Shown: positions 33,557 to 41,723 of the stretch, in pieces
Numbering within the stretch: position 1 is the first letter of the stretch
Layout: each line of letters begins with the position of its first letter
Assembly (NCBI GenBank): GCA_017505635.1
Contig: JAFVOU010000035.1
Coordinates: 1-64,000, forward strand
Source of the DNA: Oscillospiraceae bacterium
GTDB taxonomy: Bacteria > Bacillota > Clostridia > Oscillospirales > Ruminococcaceae
Direction of reading: 5' to 3'
Length of the DNA stretch: 64,000 bases
The notes under the pieces: model-generated
Databases searched by the model: none
Seen by the model: only the letters and a program-made list of their open reading frames with translations
Told to the model about the DNA's origin: nothing
Made by a program: the position numbers and the translations under genes

Positions 33557-35506
33557 ATGGATAATTATATAGGAAAGATAGTTGACAATCGCTACGAGAT
33601 TTTATCGCTTATCGGTGTTGGCGGCATGGCAAATGTGTACAAAGCGATTGACAGACATACAGGCAGACAGGTAGCGGTAAAGTTTCTTAAAGAAGAATTT
33701 TTTGAAAATGATGAACTGGTGCGCCGTTTCAAAAACGAAAGCAAGGCAATCAGTGTGCTTAACCACGAAAGTATAATAAAGGTTGTTGATTTCAACATAA
33801 CCGACAGCGAAAAATATCTTGTTGTGGAATATATCGATGGTGTTACCCTTAAAGAATTTATGGATAACCGCGGCAAACTGGGCTGGGAGGATACACTTGT
33901 TTTTGCAAACATTATTCTTTCAGCACTGAACCATGCCCACGAAAACGGTGTTGTTCACCGCGACCTCAAACCGCAGAACATCATGCTTACCCGTGACGGC
34001 AGACTTAAAATAATGGACTTTGGCATAGCCCGCCTTGCAACGGCAAGCCAGAGAACGGTTACCGACAAGGCAATAGGGTCTGTGCATTATATCAGTCCTG
34101 AACAGGTGCGCGGTCAGAGCACAGACGGCAGAAGTGATATCTACAGCATCGGTATAATGATGTATGAGATGATAACAGGCAAACTTCCGTTTCAGTCCGA
34201 AACAGCAGTTTCTGTTGCCCTGCAGCAGCTTTCACAGACAGCACAGCCAATAAGTGAACTTGAACCAGAAGTTCCGCCGGGGCTTGAGCATATTATTATG
34301 AAAGCTATTGAAAAAGACCCGGAAAAACGTTATCAGACTGCGGCGGAAATGCGCCGTGATATAAAGATAATGCGCGAAAATCCTTCTGCTGTTTTTGAAA
34401 AAGAGGAAGATATTTCCCAGACAAAAACGGTTATGCTGGATTCTGCTACTAAAAGCAGACAGGATAAAGTAAAGGTAAAAACCAAGCGGAAAAAAAATCT
34501 GCTTCTGCCTGTTATGGCAGGTCTTGCCACTGCATTTCTTGTAAGTGCGGCAGTAGGTATATATTTTATATTTAAACTCAGTGGAAATCCGCTGCTGACA
34601 AAGCAGCCGGATATTGAACTGCCAAGCTTTGTGGGAATGACAGTAACACAGGCAAAATCAGACAGCGATTTTAAATTTGAAATAGAATATGTCTATAACA
34701 ATAATTACGAAAAGGACATAGTGTTTTCTCAGGTGCCTAAGGCTCCTAGAACTGTAAAGAAAAACAGTACAGTTAAACTCAGGGTAAGCAAAGGTGTTAT
34801 GACCAGCGAAATGCCGGATCTGAGAAACTACAGCCGTGCAGAGGCAGAAAAAGTTCTTGGAACACTGGGTGTTAATATCGCAGTTGAAACCGAAGAAACA
34901 AAGGATGTTGTAAGCGGCAGCGTAGTGCGCACAGACCCTGAACGCGGTTCTATTGTCAGCAGCGGCAGCCTTGTAACAGTGTATATTGCAGTTGACCCTA
35001 CTTTGCAGAACCGTATAGTGCCTAATGTTGTAGGATGCGAAAATCTTATGACAGCACGAAAAGCAATATCGGCGGCAGGCCTGCGTGTTGGTTCCTATAC
35101 TTTAAGTGAAAGTTATGAACCGGAAGGTTCCGTTATTGCACAGACACCGGCAGCGGGAGAAGAAGTTCCTGTAGGCAGCGCGGTTGTTCTGGTTGTAAGT
35201 TCGGGCAAACCTAAATGTCCTGACTGTGGCAGTGAAGAGCACACAGTCCACCCGGTATGTCCTGTATGTGGTTCCAAAGAACACGAAAGCCATCCAAGCT
35301 GTGAAGTATGTGGCTCAATGGAACATACAGAGCATCCAAAATGTGATGAGTGCGGTGAATTTGACCCTGATCACAAAGAGGATTGTCCAAAGATAAAACC
35401 AAGCCCAAAACCAAGCAAAAAACCGTCAAACAGTCCAAAACCAAGCAAAAAACCGACAGCAACTCCAAAACCAACAGCCGAACCAACACCAAATCCGGAG
35501 GATTGA
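33557..35506 (+). CDS. prkC: PASTA-domain Ser/Thr kinase PrkC with an unusual Cys/His-rich tail
   Basis: 649 residues. The cytoplasmic Hanks kinase domain (1-270) has a G-loop GVGGMANVYKA, VAVKFLK, HRDLKPQN and DFGIARL, and is intact. A basic juxtamembrane stretch precedes a membrane helix at about 313-337. The outside holds about three PASTA repeats (residues 353-550), which in this family bind muropeptides or lipid II and control cell-wall growth and germination. Unusually, the PASTA part is followed by four 14-residue CxxCGSxEHxxHPx repeats (554-609) and a Lys/Pro/Ser/Thr tail to the end. The tail is in frame and begins right after a normal PASTA end. The next gene duplicates the membrane and PASTA part. 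Confidence 0.96.
   Translation: MDNYIGKIVDNRYEILSLIGVGGMANVYKAIDRHTGRQVAVKFLKEEFFENDELVRRFKNESKAISVLNHESIIKVVDFNITDSEKYLVVEYIDGVTLKEFMDNRGKLGWEDTLVFANIILSALNHAHENGVVHRDLKPQNIMLTRDGRLKIMDFGIARLATASQRTVTDKAIGSVHYISPEQVRGQSTDGRSDIYSIGIMMYEMITGKLPFQSETAVSVALQQLSQTAQPISELEPEVPPGLEHIIMKAIEKDPEKRYQTAAEMRRDIKIMRENPSAVFEKEEDISQTKTVMLDSATKSRQDKVKVKTKRKKNLLLPVMAGLATAFLVSAAVGIYFIFKLSGNPLLTKQPDIELPSFVGMTVTQAKSDSDFKFEIEYVYNNNYEKDIVFSQVPKAPRTVKKNSTVKLRVSKGVMTSEMPDLRNYSRAEAEKVLGTLGVNIAVETEETKDVVSGSVVRTDPERGSIVSSGSLVTVYIAVDPTLQNRIVPNVVGCENLMTARKAISAAGLRVGSYTLSESYEPEGSVIAQTPAAGEEVPVGSAVVLVVSSGKPKCPDCGSEEHTVHPVCPVCGSKEHESHPSCEVCGSMEHTEHPKCDECGEFDPDHKEDCPKIKPSPKPSKKPSNSPKPSKKPTATPKPTAEPTPNPED
35216..35386 (+). 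repeat. Four 42-bp repeats coding CxxCGSxEHxxHP units in prkC
   Basis: Starting at 35216, four 14-codon units read CPDCGSEEHTVHPV, CPVCGSKEHESHPS, CEVCGSMEHTEHPK and CDECGEFDPDHKED, then a further Cys. Each of the first three pairs CxxC with two His, a possible metal site on the cell surface. The fourth has decayed from the consensus. Confidence 0.9.
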
Positions 35507-35595
35507 GGATACGTTGGCAACGGTTTATAACAGTACAAAAATTGTATTTTGGTTTAATGTTTATATTTTGAGTTAAACTGATAAAGGATTTACAC

Positions 35596-36351
35596 ATGGA
35601 AGAAAAAACAACAAAAAGAGTAAGAAGAAAAAAAAGAAGACTGGCACTGCCTGTTATGGCAGTGCTGGCAACAGCATCTGTTATTGCTGCTGTCGGACTT
35701 ATATATAACATACTGGAAAAAAGCGAAAATCCGCTTATAACAAACCAGCCTGATGTCAGTCTGCCGAATTTTGTCGGCATGACAGTGGACGAGGCGATGG
35801 CGGAAAAAAGCTTTAACTACGAAGTTGAATATGTATACAACAGTGAGTATGCAGAAGATACTGTTATTTCCCAGAAGCCTACAGCACCAAGAACAGTTAA
35901 GCAGAACAGCCTTGTAATGCTCAAAGTAAGCAAAGGTGTAATGACCAGCATAATGCCTGACCTTGCAAAGCAGCCAAAAATACAGGCAGAACTCAAGCTT
36001 GCCGAACTTGGTGTGGATGTATACATAAAAATGGAAGAAACTGATGAATTTCCGGAAGGACTTGTAATAAAAACCGAACCGGAAGCAGGTGTACCTGTTT
36101 CAAGCGGTGATGTTGTTACAATTTATATTGCAGTGGAAGAAATATCACGCACCCGCGTTGTGCCGCATGTTGTGGGTCTGGATGTAGCAAAGGCAAAAGA
36201 AGCAATCAACACATCAGGCCTCAGGGTTAAAGTTGTGGAAACTGTTAACGAACAGCCGGCAGGCACAGTTATATGGCAGAACCACGGTGCAGGTGTTGAA
36301 CTTGCGGTTGGCAGTGTTGTGGAAATCCATGTAAGTCTGGGACCTCAGTAA
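35596..36351 (+). CDS. Kinase-less membrane-anchored PASTA protein, partial duplicate of prkC
   Basis: 251 residues: a basic N-terminus (KRVRRKKRRL), one membrane helix (about 17-38) and about three PASTA repeats. It is clearly paralogous to the C-terminal half of the preceding PrkC: both have LPVMA-x-LAT, GNPL/ENPL, FVGMTV, EYVYN, APRTVK and VSKGVMTS in the same order and spacing. It lacks the kinase domain and the CxxC tail. It probably senses or buffers peptidoglycan ligands, or forms heteromers with PrkC through PASTA domains; this is inference. It lies 89 nt after prkC in the same direction. No ribosome site better than a weak AAAGGA is seen. Confidence 0.9.
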   Translation: MEEKTTKRVRRKKRRLALPVMAVLATASVIAAVGLIYNILEKSENPLITNQPDVSLPNFVGMTVDEAMAEKSFNYEVEYVYNSEYAEDTVISQKPTAPRTVKQNSLVMLKVSKGVMTSIMPDLAKQPKIQAELKLAELGVDVYIKMEETDEFPEGLVIKTEPEAGVPVSSGDVVTIYIAVEEISRTRVVPHVVGLDVAKAKEAINTSGLRVKVVETVNEQPAGTVIWQNHGAGVELAVGSVVEIHVSLGPQ

Positions 36352-36382
36352 GCAATACTTATATATCAAAAGAGTAAATTAA

Positions 36383-37261
36383 ATGAAAAACAATATTGTT
36401 TTAAAAAGCATAGGCGGTTTTTATTATATCAAAACTGCCGATTCAACAGTTATCGAGTGTAAAGCAAAGGGCAAGTTCAGAAAGCTTGCCCTTTCTCCGC
36501 TTGCAGGTGATATAGTTGAAACCGAATATGAACAGGGAACAAATGTAATCACCAAAATACATCCCCGTAAAAATCAGTTTGTCCGCCCGCCGTTTGCAAA
36601 CCTTGACCTGCTTATTATGGTTGTGGCAACGGTGGAACCTAATCCAAACTATTTTGTCATCGACAAGATGTGCGCAATAGCAAAACACAAAAATGCCGAT
36701 GTTGCAATTGCAATAACAAAAGCAGACCTTGCACAGTGCGAAGAAATAAAAGAAATATACACAAAAGCAGGTTATAAAGTGTTTATCACAGGGGAAGGCC
36801 ACACCGACCAGCTTGATGCACTTAAAGCCGAAATGCAGGGCAAAATCTGTGCTTTTGCAGGCAACAGCGGTGTTGGCAAATCCACACTGCTCAACCGATT
36901 GTTCCCACATCTTGAACTGGAAACAAACGCAATCAGCCAGAAACTTGGCCGAGGCAAACACACAACCCGTCAGGTGGAAATTTTCGATATGGGTGACTGT
37001 ATGGTTGCAGATACACCTGGTTTTTCATCTATTGAGCTGGACAGGGACAACTTCATTTCAAAATATGACCTTCCGCACGCGTTTGTGGAATTTGCCGATT
37101 ACCTTGACGGATGTAAATTTGCAGACTGCAGTCATACATCAGAAATCGGATGTCGCATAAAACAGGCGGTAGAAGATGGAGAGATATCCCAATCACGCTA
37201 TGACAGCTATGTGGCTATGTATGACAAACAGAAAAACGTAAAAGACTGGGAGCTCAAATAA
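36383..37261 (+). CDS. rsgA: Ribosome small-subunit GTPase RsgA
   Basis: 292 residues. Circularly permuted GTPase that checks late 30S maturation. An N-terminal OB-fold is followed by permuted G motifs: TKADL near residue 113 (G4), GNSGVGKSTLLN near 161 (G1) and DTPGFSSIEL near 212 (G3). The C-terminal zinc knuckle CKFADCSHTSEIGC is intact. It overlaps thiN by 1 nt. In many relatives rpe lies between rsgA and thiN, but here it does not. Confidence 0.96.
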   Translation: MKNNIVLKSIGGFYYIKTADSTVIECKAKGKFRKLALSPLAGDIVETEYEQGTNVITKIHPRKNQFVRPPFANLDLLIMVVATVEPNPNYFVIDKMCAIAKHKNADVAIAITKADLAQCEEIKEIYTKAGYKVFITGEGHTDQLDALKAEMQGKICAFAGNSGVGKSTLLNRLFPHLELETNAISQKLGRGKHTTRQVEIFDMGDCMVADTPGFSSIELDRDNFISKYDLPHAFVEFADYLDGCKFADCSHTSEIGCRIKQAVEDGEISQSRYDSYVAMYDKQKNVKDWELK

Positions 37262-37884
37262 TGAAAAGATGCATTGTTATCGGCAGTATGCCTGTGGATT
37301 TTGAACTGAAAAGCATTTTAAAACCAGACGATTTTATTTTTTGTGCAGACGGTGGTTATGTTCATGCACAAAAACAGGGTGTAGTGCCTGATGTCATTGT
37401 CGGTGATTTTGATTCTTCCGAGCAGCCGTCATATACTTCGGCAAAAGTTATAAAACTGCCCTGTGAAAAGGATGATACAGATACATACTATATCGCACGT
37501 CAGATTGTAGCAGAAGGTTATACCCATGCAATTTTCTGTGGTGTGACAGGTGGCAGACTTGACCATACCATTGCAAATATACAGATGCTCAAATTTCTGG
37601 AGCAGAATGGTGTTGATGCAACAATAATTGACAAAGATACCACAATCAATGTTATCACAAACCGCGGTGTAACTTTACAGCCGCAGAATGACCGCTATTT
37701 TTCGATTTTTTCACTTGATAATGAATGTACCGGTGTAAGCGAAAAAGGCGGTAAATACCAGATTTCTGATGTTAAAATCACCAATGATTTCCCTATAGGC
37801 GTAAGCAACGAGTTTAAAGGTGAACCGGTGGAGATATCTGTAAAAGAAGGAACTCTGCTTATTATTACAACAAAAAAGGACTGA
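37261..37884 (+). CDS. thiN: Thiamine pyrophosphokinase
   Basis: 207 residues. Transfers pyrophosphate from ATP to thiamine to make the cofactor TPP. Family motifs are FCADGGYVHAQK near residue 29, VIVGDFDSSE near 48, LPCEKDDTDTYYIAR near 69 and GVTGGRLDHTIANIQML near 96. The C-terminal beta-barrel contains the thiamine-binding part ending at ITNDFPIGVSNEF. It closes the standard rsgA-thiN pair and is followed 4 nt later by the MBL-DeoC fusion gene. Confidence 0.95.
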   Translation: MKRCIVIGSMPVDFELKSILKPDDFIFCADGGYVHAQKQGVVPDVIVGDFDSSEQPSYTSAKVIKLPCEKDDTDTYYIARQIVAEGYTHAIFCGVTGGRLDHTIANIQMLKFLEQNGVDATIIDKDTTINVITNRGVTLQPQNDRYFSIFSLDNECTGVSEKGGKYQISDVKITNDFPIGVSNEFKGEPVEISVKEGTLLIITTKKD

Positions 37885-37888
37885 TGTT

Positions 37889-39181
37889 ATGATAAAAATA
37901 AAATGGCTTGGCCACGCTTGTTATAAAATTTATTTTGATGATATACAGTGTGTTATCGACCCTTTTGAAGATGACTATGTACCGGGATATAAAAATATTG
38001 ATACATCTGCCGATATTATCCTTGCAAGTCACAGGCACAACGACCATTACGGTATGGACAGTGTGCGTCAGCTTCTGCGTATGGTACATGGAGTTGATGT
38101 GAAAAAAGTGCACACATTCCATGACGAAGTTGGCGGTGCAAAAAGAGGAGACAACATTGTTCACATTCTGGAATATGATGGTGTAAAAATTGCACATTTC
38201 GGTGATATCGGTCACGTTCTTACGGAAGAACAGGCAGCAGAAATCGGAGATGTGGATATTGCACTTGTGCCGATAGGTGGCACATATACGGTTGTTGCAG
38301 AAGAAGCAAAAACAATATGTGAACAGGTTAATGCCAAAATTGTTATTCCAATGCATTACCGCAGCGGTAATCTTGGCTACAAAGTGCTGGAAACAACCGA
38401 AAATTTTGAAAAATTGTTTGACAATATCGAACATTTAAATACAGACGAATTTATTGTACCGCAGGAAATTACACCAAAGGCTGTAATTCTGCAGTACGGA
38501 ATGGAGAATAAAATGACAAATGCCGAAATTTTAAGCAAAGTTGACCACACATTACTTAAAGCTGATGCTAAAAAAGAAGACATTCTTCGCATCTGCAACG
38601 AAGCTATGGAGAACAACACAGCTTCTATCTGCATCAACCCATCTTACATCGAATATGCGGTAAGTGTAATGGGCGACAAAATCCCTGTTTGCACAGTTAT
38701 CGGTTTCCCTTTGGGTGCAATGACAACTGCTGCAAAGGTTTTCGAAGCTAAAGATGCTATCGAAAAAGGAGCAAAGGAAGTTGATATGGTTATCAACATT
38801 GCAAAGGCAAAGGACGGCGATTTTGCATATATCGAGGACGAAATCCGTCAGATAAAACAGGCAGTGGGCGACCATATTCTCAAGGTTATCATCGAAACCT
38901 GTCTGCTTACAGATGACGAAAAAATCGCTCTCTGCAAATGTGTTGTAAATGCAGGAGCAGACTATATCAAAACTTCCACAGGTTTCTCCACAGGTGGTGC
39001 AACTTTCCATGATGTTGAACTGTTTGCAAAACACACAAATGGCGGCTGCAAAATCAAGGCAGCAGGCGGCATAAGAACAAGAGACGATATGGTTAAATTT
39101 ATCCAGCTTGGTGCCGACCGTCTTGGTACATCTTCTGCAATCAAAATTCTTAACAGCGAAAAAACAGACGGGGCATACTGA
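37889..39181 (+). CDS. Fusion of a metallo-beta-lactamase-fold hydrolase with deoxyribose-phosphate aldolase
   Basis: 430 residues in one uninterrupted frame. Residues 1-208 are a complete UPF0173-type MBL-fold protein (WLGHACYKI, metal motif SHRHNDHYG near 48, HFGDIGHV, IPMHYRSG). Residues 209-430 are a complete DeoC beginning MTNAEILSKVDHTLLKADA, with KVIIETCLLTDDEK, DYIKTSTGF (Schiff-base Lys) and AAGGIRT. DeoC cleaves deoxyribose-5-phosphate to glyceraldehyde-3-phosphate and acetaldehyde. A GGAG at 38503-38506, 6 nt before the in-frame ATG at 38513, means DeoC could also be made alone. The two halves have each the normal length of their families, so this is a recent loss of the stop codon or a real bifunctional protein. 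The MBL substrate is unknown. Confidence 0.9.
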   Translation: MIKIKWLGHACYKIYFDDIQCVIDPFEDDYVPGYKNIDTSADIILASHRHNDHYGMDSVRQLLRMVHGVDVKKVHTFHDEVGGAKRGDNIVHILEYDGVKIAHFGDIGHVLTEEQAAEIGDVDIALVPIGGTYTVVAEEAKTICEQVNAKIVIPMHYRSGNLGYKVLETTENFEKLFDNIEHLNTDEFIVPQEITPKAVILQYGMENKMTNAEILSKVDHTLLKADAKKEDILRICNEAMENNTASICINPSYIEYAVSVMGDKIPVCTVIGFPLGAMTTAAKVFEAKDAIEKGAKEVDMVINIAKAKDGDFAYIEDEIRQIKQAVGDHILKVIIETCLLTDDEKIALCKCVVNAGADYIKTSTGFSTGGATFHDVELFAKHTNGGCKIKAAGGIRTRDDMVKFIQLGADRLGTSSAIKILNSEKTDGAY

Positions 39182-39194
39182 TATAAATTGATAT

Positions 39195-39219
39195 GTTATT
39201 CTGAGCGAAACGAAGAATC
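39195..39219. repeat. Dispersed-repeat-like sequence containing TTCTGAGCGAAACGAAGAAT
   Basis: A short imperfect dyad (ATTCT ... AGAAT) in the 116-bp convergent gap. The core resembles the ATTCTGAGCGAAGCGAAGAATC-type repeats that I know to be scattered in many bacterial genomes. Only one copy is seen in this window. Confidence 0.45.
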
Positions 39220-39258
39220 TTTCGTATTGAACAAATTAATTTTTTAGAGCAAAATAAA

Positions 39259-39290
39259 AAAGGCTTTCACTCATTTGGGTGAAAGCCTTT
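39259..39290. terminator. Bidirectional terminator between deoC and the lipoprotein cluster
   Basis: AAAGGCTTTCAC and GTGAAAGCCTTT form a 12-bp stem with an 8-nt loop, placed between convergent stops; A/T runs flank both sides. Confidence 0.9.
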
Positions 39291-39297
39291 AAATTTA

Positions 39298-40995
39298 TCA
39301 GTCAATTTTAAACTCTTTTATAGGAGTATATGTCTCGTTTTCGGTATTGAATCTGCCGCTGAGACGCAGGGAATCTTTATAAGTGACAAACATTTCATAT
39401 TCGTTGTCGCCAACCTTTTTCATATATGTGTTTTCAAAACCAAAAACAGTAAACATTATCGGTACACCCGTATCCCAGCTTTTTATGAGCTTGCCTGTTT
39501 TGTCAAGAATACCTATTCGGTAGTTATGTGCCATCTGAAAATCATTCAGATAGTTATTTTCATATACTTCATCTTCGATATATTCGCCGTAAATAACTAC
39601 ATATTCAAATGTCACGGGGTCACGTCGTATAGCAAATAAGTATCTGTGTGTGCCTTTGTTATCAATTGCTTCGTTGCTGATAGTGCATGGAAAGTTTGTC
39701 TTTGTTGTGAAAATTGGATTTGGATTATCCATATCTGTGTCAAAAACGGTAAGACCGCGATAGTTCATAACGTAAATATCACCGTTGGAAAAACGTCCGT
39801 AGTCACTGATTGCGCTGGATAAATATTCTCTGCCCAGATTTTTGGATTTTCCTGTTTCATTGTCAGTGAGTATAACATCATACGCCCAGCTGTCTCCGCC
39901 GCCTTCGGCTTCACCGAGGGCAAAAACATATCGCTCACCCTCCTGTGCAGCTTCGATGAAATCCTCAAAATCCTTGCAATAATTAAAAAGATAATGGTTG
40001 TTTTCTCTTGAAAAATAACAGCTTTCTCTGGCTATTTCAACGCCTGTTTCATCGGTTATGGTATATTCGTTAACAATTAGAGAAGAATGAGACAGAATAT
40101 AACTGCCTACATATATATTATACGGATAATCTTCTTTATCAATATATATTCTGAAGGTATCTGTTTCTTTGTTATATAATTCGCTTGCTTTAAAAATAAA
40201 ACTATCTGTTTCGGCAAAATGTTTGCGCAGATATTCCATAACAGCAATTCCTGGAACATTTACATAGGTTCTGCCGTCACCGTCATTAACAGTATCATAT
40301 TCAGACAAGTCGGTCTGACCGTAAAAGGCAAGCATTTTGGTTATCTGGTCGGTATCTTTATAATAATTACCTATAAGTTCCGCTTTTGCAAGAGGTTTTA
40401 AAAACTGTTCGGCTATGGCTGTCTTACACTGTTCGTCAGAAAGACTATGCAGATAAGACAGGTCGGTTTCTATCTCTTTTTTCACATATCTGAAGCTTCC
40501 GTCATCAAAGTTTATAACAAAACTGCGTGCAGTGCTGTATATATTGTTAAGCTCAATATGTGACAGGTCATCGTTGGATTTGCATTCCATAGGCTGAGTA
40601 AAATATAAAGAGTCAAAATCGTTTGTAGCATTTTCGATAACAGTATTGTCGGGCTTGATATAGCCTATGAGCTTGTCGCCTTTAAATCGGCAGATAATAT
40701 AAAAATGGTCTGTATAATCTCTGTTTACAAAGCTGTATACAGCAACTTTATATCCGTTTTTTTCAAAATTGCAGAAATGTATCTGATTATAGCTTATAAT
40801 ATCATTTTCGTCATAATATGTTTTTATTTCTGCTTCAAGTTCGGCACTTGTTTTATCACTCTGAAAATTTGTTTGGGCAACTTCGGAAAAAAAGTTATCC
40901 ATATCAGTTTCAACTTGTTGTTCTGCACTGTTGCTGCAGGCAGATAACAATATAAACAATGATAAAACAATTGATATAAGTGTTAACTTTTTCAT
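39298..40995 (-). CDS. Surface lipoprotein with a C-terminal domain shared with the GLUG lipoprotein
   Basis: 565 residues. The signal peptide ends in lipobox LSAC with the lipid-carrying Cys at residue 20. I start at the ATG at 40993-40995 (AAGGAG upstream), not at a longer in-frame ATG at 41028. The N-terminal 350 residues are acidic and match nothing I recognise. The last 190 residues closely parallel the C-terminus of the lipoprotein at 42562: NGDIYVMN...GLTVFDTDMD, TNFPC, RYLFAIRRDPV, VVIYGE, YRIGILDKTG. It is the last gene of a leftward four-gene cluster with a GLUG lipoprotein, VanW and an anchored protein. The cellular role is unknown. Confidence 0.82.
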   Translation of the reverse strand: MKKLTLISIVLSLFILLSACSNSAEQQVETDMDNFFSEVAQTNFQSDKTSAELEAEIKTYYDENDIISYNQIHFCNFEKNGYKVAVYSFVNRDYTDHFYIICRFKGDKLIGYIKPDNTVIENATNDFDSLYFTQPMECKSNDDLSHIELNNIYSTARSFVINFDDGSFRYVKKEIETDLSYLHSLSDEQCKTAIAEQFLKPLAKAELIGNYYKDTDQITKMLAFYGQTDLSEYDTVNDGDGRTYVNVPGIAVMEYLRKHFAETDSFIFKASELYNKETDTFRIYIDKEDYPYNIYVGSYILSHSSLIVNEYTITDETGVEIARESCYFSRENNHYLFNYCKDFEDFIEAAQEGERYVFALGEAEGGGDSWAYDVILTDNETGKSKNLGREYLSSAISDYGRFSNGDIYVMNYRGLTVFDTDMDNPNPIFTTKTNFPCTISNEAIDNKGTHRYLFAIRRDPVTFEYVVIYGEYIEDEVYENNYLNDFQMAHNYRIGILDKTGKLIKSWDTGVPIMFTVFGFENTYMKKVGDNEYEMFVTYKDSLRLSGRFNTENETYTPIKEFKID

Positions 40996-41038
40996 ATCGA
41001 TCTCCTTGAAATTTTTACATACAATCATTTATGATAAA

Positions 41039-41707
41039 TTAATTGGGAGGCAAAGGTGCATAAGCAGATGATGTGCCTTTAGAGAAGGTTGGTTTTTCTG
41101 CTTTTATTATGTCCATATCCTTTATAAAAGGCAAAAGTTCGTCAAAGGAATAATCACTTTCCATAAAAAAACTGTTTTCGTCTTGATGCCACCATATAAA
41201 TGTAACCGTTTTTACAAATTCTTTGGTGTCTTTGTTATAAAAATCAAGCAGTTTAATTTTATATTCAGTTCCGTTTTCTGTTATGTATAAAGTATCGCGA
41301 AACTGTGATGTTTCCCATTTTTGGCAAAAGTTCATGCAAAAAGCGTCTTCGGTTATTTCATCACCTGTACGATTCTGAAAAAAACGTGTACGGTGTTTTT
41401 CAAATGTGCCATAATCCACGTAATAATAATCTTTAACAACATTGATGTTGTCAGATTTTTCGCTGCCAGGCAAATCTTTTAATATATAAAACTGTTCCCA
41501 GCCATATTGAGAAAAATCGGTGTATTTTTCGTTTATTCTATCAGCTTTTATATTGTAGTAATAATCTGACTGTACACCATTATTGATTATATCTGCCATT
41601 TTATCTTCAATCGGAGCTTTGTTAATGTCAATATTCACAATCCCTCTTATTAAAAATAAACCAATGGCAAGTAAGGCTATCAGCCCAATATCAAATTTCT
41701 TGTTCAT
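41039..41707 (-). CDS. Membrane-anchored extracytoplasmic protein of unknown function
   Basis: 222 residues: an N-terminal helix (about 6-21, FDIGLIALLAIGLFLI) and then a soluble acidic and aromatic domain predicted outside the cell. Two cysteines in FCMNFCQKW could form a disulfide. No family recognised. GAGG precedes the start. It sits 16 nt after vanW and 43 nt before the downstream lipoprotein start, firmly within the cluster. The C-terminus is a short Pro-rich tail (YAPLPPN). Confidence 0.75.
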   Translation of the reverse strand: MNKKFDIGLIALLAIGLFLIRGIVNIDINKAPIEDKMADIINNGVQSDYYYNIKADRINEKYTDFSQYGWEQFYILKDLPGSEKSDNINVVKDYYYVDYGTFEKHRTRFFQNRTGDEITEDAFCMNFCQKWETSQFRDTLYITENGTEYKIKLLDFYNKDTKEFVKTVTFIWWHQDENSFFMESDYSFDELLPFIKDMDIIKAEKPTFSKGTSSAYAPLPPN

Positions 41708-41723
41708 AGGCGTACCTCAAAAA

